DNA of 64,000 bases. Origin: Apium graveolens (taxonomy: Eukaryota > Streptophyta > Magnoliopsida > Apiales > Apiaceae). The stretch is from positions 88,277,004 to 88,341,003 of the forward strand of contig NC_133653.1 in the NCBI RefSeq assembly GCF_009905375.1, in the 5' to 3' direction. The position numbers were made by a program, and so were the translations under genes. The notes under the pieces were generated by a model that saw nothing but the letters and a program-made list of their open reading frames with translations, made no database searches and was not told the origin of the DNA. Shown here piece after piece: positions 21,738 to 33,100 of the stretch. Within the stretch, counting starts at the first letter, position 1; every line of letters begins with the position of its first letter.

Positions 21738-23012
21738 TTAAGAGTAATTAAGCATACCTAACTCACTTACCAACCTTGAAAAGGTGGATTCATCCAGTGG
21801 CTTGGTAAAGATATCTACAAGCTGCTTCTCACTTGGAACAAAATGTAGTTCCACAGTACCATTCATTACATGTTCCCTTATGAAATGGTACTTGATATCT
21901 ATGTGCTTTGTCCTTGAATGTTGTACTGGATTTTCAGTGATGGCTATTGCACTTGTGTTATCACAGAAAATAGGAATCCTCTCAACTTGCAAACCATAGT
22001 CTAGAAATTGATTTTTCATCCATAAAATCTGTGCACAGCAACTGCCAGCAGCAATATATTCAGCTTCAGCTGTAGAAGTAGAAACTGAATTTTGCTTTTT
22101 ACTGAACCAGGACACAAGCTTGTCTCCTAGAAATTGACAGGTTCCTGTTGTGCTTTTTCTGTCAATTCTACAACCTGCATAATCTGCATCTGAATAACCA
22201 GTTAGATCAAGCTTAGTTGCAGTAGCCATGGGAGTTTTTGCAGATGTGCAATCCATTAGATCAAACTTCTTTAAAAGATCAAAAATATATTTAGTTTGAC
22301 TAATGAATATTCCGTCACTAACTTGCTTAACTTGTAAATCAAGAAAGTAAGTCAGTTCTCCCATCATACTCATTTCATACATACTTTGCATCAATTTGGC
22401 AAACTTTTTGCAAAGTTTCTCATCTGTAGAGCCAAAAATAATATCATCCACATAAATTTGAACAAGTATACTAGAGCCATTAACATTTCTGAAAAATAAA
22501 GTTTTATCTACAGTACCTCTTGTGAAGTGATTTTCCAAAAGGAACTTTGATAAAGTGTCATACCAGGCTCTAGGTGCTTGCTTCAGTCCATAAAGTGCTT
22601 TCAAAAGATAGTAGACATGATCTGGAAAATTTGGATCTTCAAAACCAGGAGGTTGACTGACATAGACTTCTTCCTCCAAATCTCTATTTAGAAAGGCACT
22701 TTTGACATCCATTTGATAGACCTTAAAATTGGCATGGGCTGCATAAGCTAAGAAGATTTTGATTGCTTCAAGTCTTGCAACAGGAGCAAATGTTTCATCA
22801 AAATCTATACCTTCTTGTTGAAAATAGCCCCTAGCAACCAATCTAGCTTTGTTCCTGACTACTATATCATTTTCATCCATCTGGTTTCTGAATACCCATT
22901 TGGTGTCTATTGGATTCTTTCCTTTAGGCTTGGGTATCAGCTTCCATACATTATTCCTTTCAAATTGGTTTAGCTCCTCCTGCATAGCTAAAATCCAATC
23001 AGGATCCAACAA
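21738..23012 (-). pseudogene. Element A reverse transcriptase and RNase H, with internal deletion
   Basis: The copia RT starts [19 protein letters not shown] and carries [29 protein letters not shown] and the catalytic YVDDIIFGS. RNase H follows with [34 protein letters not shown] and [10 protein letters not shown], and ends at LGMLNYS. The stretch is open over 424 codons. Compared with L, about 77 codons are missing in frame between TATKLDL and [10 protein letters not shown], the segment that in L holds YRGMVGSLLYLIASRPDIM at the RT/RNase H boundary. The joint lies at a shared TCAA. This deletion should disable the enzyme although the frame stays open. Confidence 0.92.
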
Positions 23013-24451
23013 AGCTTCTTCTACCTTCTTTGGTTCTTCCTTGGAAAGAAAGCTGCTGTATAGACATTCTTCTTGAGTTGCTCTTCTGGTTTGAACTCTA
23101 GAAGAGACATCACCAATTATTAGCTCAAAGAGGTGATCTTTTGTCCATTTCCTTTGTTGAGGTAGATTAGCTCTAGATGAAGAAACCTCATTGTTGTCTT
23201 GATGTGTGATTGAGTTTTGATTGTTGGAAACTCCCCCTGAGTTTGTGGATCTTTGATTTGAGAAAAGGGAACTTTCTATAGGTGATCTATCTTGAACTCC
23301 TGCTTATTTTGATAACCCGAAGGATGGTGAATTTTGAGTACTAACGGATGAAGCTGGTTGTCTCCCGACGGATAACACAGATTGCCTCCCGACGGATGAA
23401 GCATTATGTAACTCGACAGATGTTGAGTTTTGTGCTTCATTAGTAGTAGATTTATCTGCATTATCCTTAGACACTATTTCTTGATCACTTTCGTCATCAC
23501 TGTCATCACTAACCATCTCCACATTGTCAAATTTGAGGCTCTCACGGTAATCTCCATCTTTCAGTCCTTCAATCTTTTTATCATTAAACACGGCATGTAT
23601 TGATTCCACAACAATGTTGGTTCTTAGATTGTAGACTCTATATGCTTTACCAACAACATATCCAACAAAAATTCCTTCATCTGCTCTAGCATCAAACTTC
23701 CCATTTTGATCAGTTTGATTTCTCATAATATAGCATTTACAACCAAAGACATGAAGAAAGTTTAGAGTTGGCTTCTTGTTCTTGAACAATTGATAGGGAG
23801 TCATGCATCTTTCTTGATTAACCAGAGAAATATTCTGAGTGTAGCATGCAGTATTTACAGCTTCAGCCCAGAAATATGTTGGTAACTTAGATTCCTCAAG
23901 CATTGTCCTTACAGCTTCAATAAGTGACCTGTTCTTTCTTTCTACTACTCCATTCTGTTGTGGAGTTCTTGTTGCTGAAAACTCATGCAGAATCCCATTT
24001 TCCTCACAAAATACTCTTATGACAGAATTCTTGAATTCAGTTCCATTGTTACTCCTGATTCTTCTAACCTTGAAATCAGGATGATTATTGACTTACCTTA
24101 TGTGATTGATGATGATTTCACTAGCCTCATCTTTAGACTTTAGGAAATATGTCCAAGAGAACTTTGAGAAATCATCTACAATTACTAGGAAAAATTTTTT
24201 CCTTGAGATGGACAATACATTGACTGGTCCAAACAAATCCATGTGAAGCAGTGCAAAGGCTCTTCAATTGTTGAATCAAGTTTCTTCCTGAATGATGCTT
24301 TAATCTGCTTCCCTTTTTGGCAGGCATCACACAGTCCATGCTTAGAAAACTCCACTAGAGGAATGCCTCTAACCAGTTCTTTTTTTACTAGCTCATTCAT
24401 GGTCTTGAAGTTTAAATGGGATAGCTTCTTGTGCCATAGCCAACTTTCATC
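23013..24451 (-). pseudogene. Element A integrase, broken
   Basis: The GAG-pre-integrase domain (WLWHKKLSHLNF, LCDACQKGKQIKASF) begins at about 24440. The catalytic core follows but is shifted or stopped near 24185 and 24100. The open part 23304-23903 keeps the core end MLEESKLPTYFWAEAVNTAC and the GKAYRVYNLRTNIVVES region. An acidic and Ser-rich linker (SVGRQ repeats) follows, encoding the CGACGGATGA motif cluster at 23343-23425. Integrase inserts the cDNA into the genome; here it cannot be functional because of the frame breaks. Confidence 0.85.
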
Positions 24452-24856
24452 CTAACTTGCTTTACTGAGAAGACAAGTAACAGATTCTGCATTAGATGAG
24501 TTAAAATCAGCTAGGTACACATTTCCTTTTCTCACACCAGTGAGAACCACTTTGTTGCTTCTTTTATTAGTCACAACACAGGCTTCTGAGTTGAAGGTTA
24601 CTGAATTGCCTTTATCACAAAGCTGGCTAATACTCAATAGATTGTGTTTGAGACCATCCACTAAGGCAACCTCCTCAATGATGACATTGTCCTTTGAAAT
24701 CAAGCCATATCCCACAGTATAACCCTTGCTGTCATCTCCAAAAGTAATACTTGGGCCAGCTCTCTCCTTACATTCTGTGAGAAGGGTAGAATCACCAGTC
24801 ATGTGTCTTGAACAACCAATATCCAAGTACCAAAGATTCTTTTTGTTTCCCTGCAC
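24452..24856 (-). pseudogene. Element A aspartic protease with altered active site
   Basis: Reads MQGNKKNLWYLDIGCSRHMTGD, with a full protease fold region to GLKHNLLSISQLCDKG. The catalytic Asp-Ser-Gly is Asp-Ile-Gly here, whereas L at 48768-48953 and C at 132-506 keep DSG. That change would be expected to abolish cleavage of the polyprotein. The frame is open for 134 codons and a stop follows at LLSKAS. Confidence 0.88.
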
Positions 24857-24870
24857 ACATCAAAATCAAA

Positions 24871-27269
24871 TCAAGTTGATTTTGGTACCCAAGTTTCCTT
24901 GGGTCCTGCCTTGTTAGCTTTCTTTTTATATTTCTTAGGCTTTATCTCATTTGATTTAGGGATATCAGATTCATCCTTGGTCATTTGAGTTTGGCCTTTG
25001 AAACCATTCATTATAATAGAATTATCATACATATTATTATTAACAGGGAATGGCATGCTGTTAGTAAACATGTTATTCCAATATGGTATGCTAAATAGCA
25101 TATGTGGCATACTAAATGCAACATAATAAGGATTAGGTGCAAATGGCATGTTAGCAAACTGAGCATTCATATTCTGTGCAGACATAGCATTCATAGGCAT
25201 GGGAGGCATGGCATTCATGTTAGGAAATTGAGGTGGCAAAGACATGGAAGTAGGCATGACAGATTTGCAATTAACAGACAAATGATTTACACTACCACAC
25301 TTGACACAGATTTTTCTAGGAGCATATTTATTAGGTGTGTAGTTATTGTGTTTGTTAATCCCTACTTTACCATTTCTATTGTTTTTCTTTTTAGTCTCTT
25401 TTTTTACCTCAATCTTTTCAAGTCTGTCACTTAACTGTTTCACAGTCATGTGACCAACATTAGCCTTTTTCCCTTTCTTAACTTGACTAGATTTTCCTGG
25501 AACAAAATTATTGGAAACAGACCCATACTTCTCATTCAGCTTAACAAGTTTGGCTTTATTGATAGGCTTGCTCACAGCCGACGGATGAGGATTTTCATCA
25601 TTCGACGGATAACACTTTTTGTTATCCGACGGATGACTCTCATCATCCGTCGAGTCTACATCTGTTAGCACTCCATCCACCAAATTTGGTTCTAGTTTCT
25701 CCTTGTTCTTTTTCCAGGCTTCATCACACAAAGACTCAATTCCTTGAACTTTGATGATTTGAGCATGGACATCCCTGGATGTTTTCCATGCCTTAATCAC
25801 CTCTTGTTCACGCTCGAGCTGCTTCTTCAAAATTTCTTCCTTCTTCAAGGACTCAGTTAATTCCTCCTTGGAAATCTTACACTCAAATCTTAACTTTTCA
25901 AAATCAATGAACTGAGACTCAAGCACATTATTCCTCTCACTTAAAAAAAATTGTTTTCTTTGATTTTAGCATTTTCTTTAGTAAGAGACTTAAGTGTAAC
26001 ACGCAAATGATATAACTTTGTAGACATGTCATTTATGGCATCATTACACTCAGCTTTAGATAAATGTGCAAGGTTTGTAGTAATTACCTGATTGCTTGAG
26101 GAACTTGTTTCTGTCTCATCAGACTTGGCCATTAGGGCTAGATTAACATAGCTGACATCTTCTTCTTCATCCAGACCATCTGCTGCCCAGTCATTTTCTT
26201 GTGTAATAAATGCCCTTTCCTTTTGCTTGAGCAGATAAAAGTATTTTTGCTTATAATCCACAGACTCAAACTTTTTCTTGCTGGGATTTGACTTTCTACA
26301 CTCACTGGAAAAGTGCCCTGCCAAGCCATATTTGAAACATTTGAATTTTGATTTATCCACCATGTTTCTATTTGGCTTGGCTGCTCCAAAGTTCTTCTTG
26401 AACTTGAGCTTGGCAAATCTTCTGGAAAGAAATGCTAGATGTTCATCAATGTCCTCCATGTCATCTTGGCTCAATGAATCTTCATTTTCAGCTGCAAGCC
26501 CCTTGCCCTTGTTTTCACAGACCCTTGAAGTTGACTCAACAGCTTCCATCTTCACTTCCTTCTCCCTTTCCGACTCAGCAACTAGTGCAATGGATCCTCC
26601 TTTCTTCTTTCCTCTCTCCATCCTTTCATCCTGCTCTATTTCATGCTCATAGGTTTTCAGGATGCCATACAGTCTCTCCAAAGTAAACTCCTTATAATCT
26701 TGTGAGTTTCTTAATGAAACTATCATTGGTTTCCAGTCCTTTGGAAGAGATCTAAGGAATTTCAGATTGGAATCTTTAGTCTGATAGACCCTTCCATGCA
26801 ACTTTAAAGCATTTAGTAGTTTCTGAAACCTACTAAAGATGTCAGTGAGAGACTCACTTTCTTCATTATGGAAATGCTCATATTGTTGAATCAGGAGCTG
26901 CATCTTGTTTTCTCTAACTTGCTCAGTGCCATCACAGATGATCTGTATTGTATCCCAAACTTCCTTGGCAGTTTTGCAGTTGATAATGTTGTCAAACATA
27001 TCTCCATCAACTCCATTAAACAGGATATTCATGGCCTTTTTATCCTTCTTGACTTGTTCAATATCAGGATCAGACCATTCATGCCTTGGCTTGGGGACTG
27101 ATGGCTCGTTTCCTATTGCAGCTCTCATTGGAACATGAGGGCCTCTTTCTATGCAGTCCACATAGGCCTCATCTTGAGAAAGCATATGAAGATACATCTT
27201 TACCTTCCAATGATGGTAATTATCTTTATCCAGAAAAGGAATCTTGACTCCAACATCCTTCTTGTTCAT
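24871..27269 (-). pseudogene. Element A gag with two zinc knuckles, one frameshift
   Basis: Starts MNKKDVGVKIPFLDKDNYHH at 27269, about 50 bases past the primer site. The N-terminal 442 codons (25941-27269) hold the copia capsid region. The first knuckle (about 26295-26340) reads CFKYGLAGHFSSEC, with the second Cys changed to Tyr; B keeps it. A frameshift at about 25930 in an A-rich run separates the second part (24871-25926, 351 codons), which is a coiled coil followed by a second knuckle CVKCGSVNHLSVNC, then a Met/Pro/Asn-rich stretch and GPKETWVPKST. The segment 25578-25655 encodes the dispersed motif as HPSD, YPSN and HPSA. Gag would package the RNA; this copy is probably defective. Confidence 0.9.
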
Positions 27270-27316
27270 CTTGTTGTATTGTTTTGATCTTTAAACTCTT
27301 TGTTTGTTAAGAGCTT

Positions 27317-27330
27317 GCTCTGATACCAAT
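27317..27330 (-). other. Primer-binding site of element A
   Basis: Minus-strand ATTGGTATCAGAGC abuts the 5' LTR and matches the end of initiator Met-tRNA. Confidence 0.93.
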
Positions 27331-28336
27331 TGTTAGTCCCTTAACAATATGACAAGAATTACAGAAGGGGGGTTGAATGAAATTCTTAAAACCTTTTTTT
27401 TAAATAAAATGTTCTAACTCAAATATAAATATAAGTGTATTGATTAGCACAATGCGGAATAAAAAAACTTAATTGAATCAAAACACAAGTAATTAAAAAC
27501 AAGAGTCTTTAAAAACTTTTTGGTGGATTTGAATGATTCCACCAGAGATATATATTATATATCGAGAGAACTCTGTGTGCAAAAATGCTCACAGCTGCTT
27601 ACAATAATTGAACTTCTAAGACTTCAGAGAAATCCTAAGAATCCTGCTTACAAAATGTTTCTCTGTTTTCTTGCTTAGATCGATAGTATCTTAGTTGCTA
27701 CTACTTGGTTTATATGTCACCAAGATTACAAAGTAATAACACAAGATAATAAAACAAAAACTATCTAGTCTATTACAATGCTACTTCATTACTCTATTTC
27801 AGCATCTTTGAATATCTTCATAATAGCATGGAAATGGCAATGCTTCTTTGTTCTCGAAAACCCAGTTGAATAGGCTACCACATTCCATTTGCATCCACTC
27901 GACGCATGTGACTGTGTTTTCACTGTCAATAGATATTTGAATTCTTTATCCGTCGGGTTCATGATCATCCGTCGGGTGCATTGTTGTTCATCCGTCGGGT
28001 AGCAATCTGACACTTGACTTCATTTCACTTATGCAGAATTACAAGACATCATCTATGTACAATTAATCAACCTATTCTGCATATCTAATTAAAGTCAACA
28101 TGACTTGAATACTACCTACAAAATCTATACAATAGTGAATGCAAAAATGTGCTACAGACTTATTGTTACATAAGCTACTCACTCGATGGATAATAAGTCA
28201 TCATCCGTCGGGACTATAATGAGTCATCCGTCGGGACTATAATTCTTATCCGTCGAGTGCTACATTATTTCACTAAGTAAAATCTACTAGGGTGTTTTGT
28301 TCATGTAATCATCAAGTACACAACATATACACAACA
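27331..28336 (-). repeat. 5' LTR of element A
   Basis: TGTTAGTCCC to ACACAACA, about 1006 bases, partner of 7449-8463. Motif arrays lie at about 27946-28001 and 28184-28256, in the same places as in the partner. The right neighbour is D ORF3 sequence starting TGACC; no matching TGACC is found at the left end of the A/B array because B is truncated. Confidence 0.92.
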
Positions 28337-28955
28337 TGACCAGATGATGAACCAAAATTAGACAATTTAGATGCTTCTATTCCAACTTTCAAAGCAGCAT
28401 CATCAGGATTATCATCATCATCAGAATCTCCAAACTCATCATCAGAAACAGAAAATGTCTTAGGATCATCAGAAATAACATTAGAAACTTTGCCTTTGAG
28501 CATTAAATCAAGATTTGACTTAAAAGGTGTAGTGTCCTGTGATGAACCTGAAATAAGAGAACCAAAACCTAAATCTCTCTTTTCTTTTAAAGTGATCTCA
28601 TCACTTCTCACACATATATTATTTTAAATAGTAATATTTAGCTCATTTTTGTCACTCAAATCCACCTCATCTTTTGCCTATACAGGAGACTGCCTCTCAA
28701 TAATTCTATTTTCTCTTGATCTTTTCTCACATTCTCACTAGAATGGCTCAACTCACTAGGAAACGAAGAAATAAGAGGTGGCAAAGAGGAGTGGTCTGTA
28801 GTCATATAAATAGAGGTATCCCTATCAACAGATCTATTTATAATCATTCCATCAGATAAAGAAAGAATTGTACCTTGAGTGTTAGAGACCATTGGTATAA
28901 CTTTGAGTGGCTGTACCAAAATGGCTTATGTGCCATCCTTAGAAGTGACCAATAT
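28337..28955 (-). pseudogene. Element D third ORF, N-terminal fragment
   Basis: Two open stretches (28656-28919 and 28337-28611) code for acidic, Ser/Asp-rich protein ending EASKLSNFGSSSG exactly at the A LTR. The composition and position fit the linker before the coiled coil that resumes at 6357, so A/B probably landed inside D ORF3. The residues are not similar enough to A, F or L for a firm assignment. The right side is cut by the F LTR. Confidence 0.5.
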
Positions 28956-29989
28956 TGTTATTCCCAAACAATCTAACAAGTAGAATTACAGAAGGAGGGT
29001 TGAATGTAATTCTTGGTTTCTTTTCAATTTTTTTAAAACTTCTTGTAAATATAAATATAACTGTGTATGAATATGCTAAGTGCGGATAAAAAATATTCAA
29101 GTATTCAAACACAAAGTAAATAAACAAAGATGTTTAAAAACTTTCTGGTGGATTGTTGTTTTCACCAGAAATACATATAAATGTAGAAGATCTCTGTGAT
29201 GCAAAAAGCACACAGCTGCTTACAAGTGAATTTTAAAATAGAGAACTTAGAAATTCTTAACAGATTTTGACTTATCTATTTTTCAGTTCTTTCGATCGAT
29301 ATTTTTTCTACTTGCTACTCTTGGTTTATATATCACCAAGTTACATGTGAAAGAGATAAACTAATAAAACAAAACTATCAAAGTCTAATCACGTGCTTCT
29401 TCATTTCTCCATCCAGCATATTTGTATTTCTTCAAGTTAGCATGGAAATGGAAATGCTTCATGATCTTCATAAACCCTGATTACAGGCTGCCACATTCCT
29501 TTTGTATACAATCAACCCATGTGACTGTCAAGTCACTATCAACTCCTATTTAAATTTGTCATCCATCGAGACTCTGTTGGATCATCCGTCGAAACTCTAT
29601 TGAATCATCCATCGAGACTCTGTTGGATCATCCGTCGAATGTGACTTGGGTCATCCGTTGAAGCCTTTTAGAAACATCCGTTGACAGTATTTCCCTAGCA
29701 GTTGAATCAATTTCACTTATACAAAATTACAAGGCATCTAATATATATAATTATCCAACCTATTTTACATATCATTCTTGCAGTCAACATGACTTAGAAT
29801 ATCCTACAACTTGTAATCCTTTAAGGCATTATAGTACACATGAATGTGCTACAAAAACTTATTTGAACATAAGCTACTCTCTCAACGGAGGACAAGTAAG
29901 ATTATCCGTTGAGAGCTACAATTTCACTTAATTAAATCTACTAAGGTGTTTTGGTAGAATATCATCAAGCCAACAACATATTCCTAACA
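28956..29989 (-). repeat. 3' LTR of element F
   Basis: TGTTATTCCC to TTCCTAACA, 1034 bases, followed by a polypurine tract. The flank to the left, AATAT (28951-28955), should be one copy of its target duplication; the other lies outside the window. Positions 29559-29695 hold six copies of a TCATCC(G/A)TCGA unit spaced about every 24 bases, and another pair sits at 29880-29915. Confidence 0.88.
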
Positions 29990-30005
29990 ATCTCTCCCAA
30001 TTTAT
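29990..30005 (-). other. Polypurine tract of element F
   Basis: Minus-strand ATAAATTGGGAGAGAT next to the LTR; one G to A change relative to the tract of A. Confidence 0.85.
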
Positions 30006-30185
30006 GTTTACTAGAATTATAGGAATAAATTTAAAGGGACTTGATGATAACAAAAACCCTTTACAAAAAAATCATTCAATAGTATATAAAATTATAAGTT
30101 CTTCAAGTTTATTGAAATTTGATAAAAGAAAGTTCACACACGTCTTACAAGCTTTTGTTCAAGGTGCTCCTCTAGTCTGAGAAAA

Positions 30186-33100
30186 TTAATCTTTTCTCCT
30201 TGAATGTCTAGTCTTCTTTCCCAGTTTTTCATTGTTCTCTTCAATCTGGTGTTGGAGTTGTCTATAGAACTCAGATTTATCTTCATTAGATTGATCCCGC
30301 ATCTCCTGCATTTCCTTGAGAGTTTCATTGCTTGAAATCTTTAGCTTGTCTTCTAGTCTGAAAAATCTTCTGGTGTTCTTTTCATCTTTGAACTCCATTA
30401 ACCAGTATGGCCTCAAGTGCACTCTATTCCTAGTGTAAGGAATGGTTAAGACTCTTGGTAGTAAACTTGGGTCTCTCCAGCTGTGTCTTATTTGTTCAAT
30501 TTTGTTGATTATATCCTTTTTAGCAACCATGTTGAATCCAAAGCTTTTCATGATTGTAGAGAATACTTTTACTAAGATAGAGTAGCCTTCATTGAGAATT
30601 CTGTGAAGAGGCCAAGTAAATTCCTTTCCACCCTTGTATCTGAACACTAGTCTTTCTGGGAGTCTGTTGTGGGCATCAATAGTTCTCATTTCATCGAGCT
30701 CATCCAGGTAAAGATTTATGTCTAAAAACTCCTTTATGTCACAAATAAAGAGCTGATCTCCTTTGTTGACTGTTAGCTTGGATTTAGACAGGGTTTTGGA
30801 TTTGAATGGGATAGATTTGACTGGCTTGCTTGGTATATTCTTTCTTCTTTTAGTGGAGGTAGGTATTGGGATGTTCGGCTCAGATATAGGTAGGCTTTCC
30901 CAGTCTATTGGTTCATCTTTAGGAATAATTGGTTCATCATGAAAATTTACCTTAGGACTGACGTTGATTTCAACTTGCTTCATTATGGGCAAGGTTGGTT
31001 GATTTGCAGTGGTAGACTGAGTTGGCTTAGGTTCTTCCTCTTCTTCTTCAAATACCAGCTTCCTCTTTGCTCTTTCCTTTCTATACCCCTTCCTGACTTC
31101 TGCTTTGGTCCCTCCAGCTTCTCAGTTTCAGTACTAGTGGCAGGCTTCTCAACTTCTGATTTGGTGGCAAGCTTCCCAGCTTGTTTCTTAGCTTCTAAGG
31201 CAGCCTGCCTTTCTAGATTCTCGAGTCTCAATTTTTCTTCTTTCTTGGCTTCTCCAAATTGAGGATGTCCAGCTATCACACAAATCAGTTTTCCATTTCT
31301 TTAGATTTTAGCTATTATTTTCTTCAAGACTGAGTCTCTTAGATCTTTATGATAGGCAATGGGGTGACCAAGCAGCTTCTTTTCATCAGGCTGAGGAGTT
31401 GCATAGACTAGGTCCAAAGGATTCTTTCCAGAATGTTTTGATGAATGATTCTTGCATTTCAAGATCACAATGGGCTTTTAATGTCTTCTAGCTGAGGTTT
31501 GACCTCTCTCCATATTTCTCAAGCTCATTTCACTTATTGGAATTTGTCTCAATTGTGTGAAGTGCTTCACAGATTTTTCTTGTTTCTGAATTGGACCAAA
31601 AACCTTTTCAATTTTCTCATCAATTTTTTTCATTTGTTGTTTCAGCTTGAGCTCAGCTGCTGCAATGTTGATTAGGTCAATGCTATCTAACACTGGTGGC
31701 TTGGAGAAATGAATGGCTGGAATAATTACTTTACTGACTTGAATGTGCACATCCTTCTCCCCCTTACTAACTTGGACAAGTGCATCTTTCTTTCCCTTTT
31801 TGTTATCATCAAGTTGAGCAGGGTTGGAAGTTTGAGCAGCCACCAGTTGTTGTAGCAGTTGAGTTTGAGTTTGTTGATGTGAGAGAATTTGAGCAACTGA
31901 ATTCTCCACTTTGGACAGTCTTGAACCCAGATCCTCAACTTTGTTATTCAAGTCATAATCTTTTCTGAGATTTTGATTGAGGCTGGTCATTGTAGTATCA
32001 GGAAGTTTAGCATCCAATCTTTTATAAATATCCTTCTTGACTTGTGCAATATCTTGCTTCAGTACATCCACAGTTTGAGAATGTTGGAGAGCTTGAATGT
32101 TGTGCAACTGTAGGGACTCCGGATGTGCTTGCAGAAAAATCTTGGTGCTGGCACTATTTGTGGCTTGGATTGCTGCTTGAGTTTGGTGAATGAGTTTGAA
32201 TAGGGTAGATTTGAAGCGATGATAATTGCAGTCCTTTGAAAACATCCAGTCTGGAGTTTCTACTTCTCCCCATGTGCTCCTGCCTACATCCTCATCATCC
32301 TATCAAAGAGAGTCTTCTCCAGTAGAATCACCAGAAGCACCAGAAGGATAATCAAGGTCATCACCAGCTGTAGAAGGTAGTGAATTTATTGCATCCTGGC
32401 TCTTAGCATAGAAGCTGTAGTGTGCACCAAGTTCAAAGACCTTTCAGTAGTCTCATTGCCCTGTCCAGCTAAAATTTGATATTCTGGAACAGATGAGTAA
32501 ATGCCTTAGCATTAAAGGAGACATAATCTAAAACAGCTTGATATTCTTGCTGAAATAGTTGCTTCTTTTCTGCATAATTGACATCCCTTAACTTACTAAT
32601 AATGGGCTCTTCCCATTCTTCTGGTGTACCTGCTTTTCTCTCATTATCTCTCTTTTCTTGCATCAAGGGCTCCCCTTGGCTTCCCACCCTCATACCCTCA
32701 CCTTTACCATCTAAGGTGGGACTCCTCTCACTCACTTTTGCCGTGCTGGAAGAAATAACATGCATTTGCTCACTCTTTTCCTCTCCTTTTTTCTGAGAGC
32801 AACTCAGCCTCTCACTCAGTTCACTCCCTTCCCTTAATCCTAATAGTTATTGAACAACCACTAATTCATCTACACTTGTAACATTTGTGGAAATTTCAAG
32901 TTGTGTAGAGATTTCCAATGGATGAGAGACATCCGTCGAAATAGTAGTTGTGAATGTCGACGAATAATTGCTGTGAAGCTTATCCGTCGAGAGATAATCA
33001 CTAGTCGATGGATGAGGAACATCCGTCGAGAAAGTAGAAATGATAGAGTTAGGAGTTGAAACTACTGTAGAATCTGTGGTGATTGATTTGAGATTAAGCA

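Noticed and set aside
26278..26686. Plus-strand open frames opposite A gag (also 6524-6806, 6988-7366 and 26868-27138)
   Set aside because: They mirror gag on the other strand and show no domain; they exist because the gag codons leave the opposite frame open.
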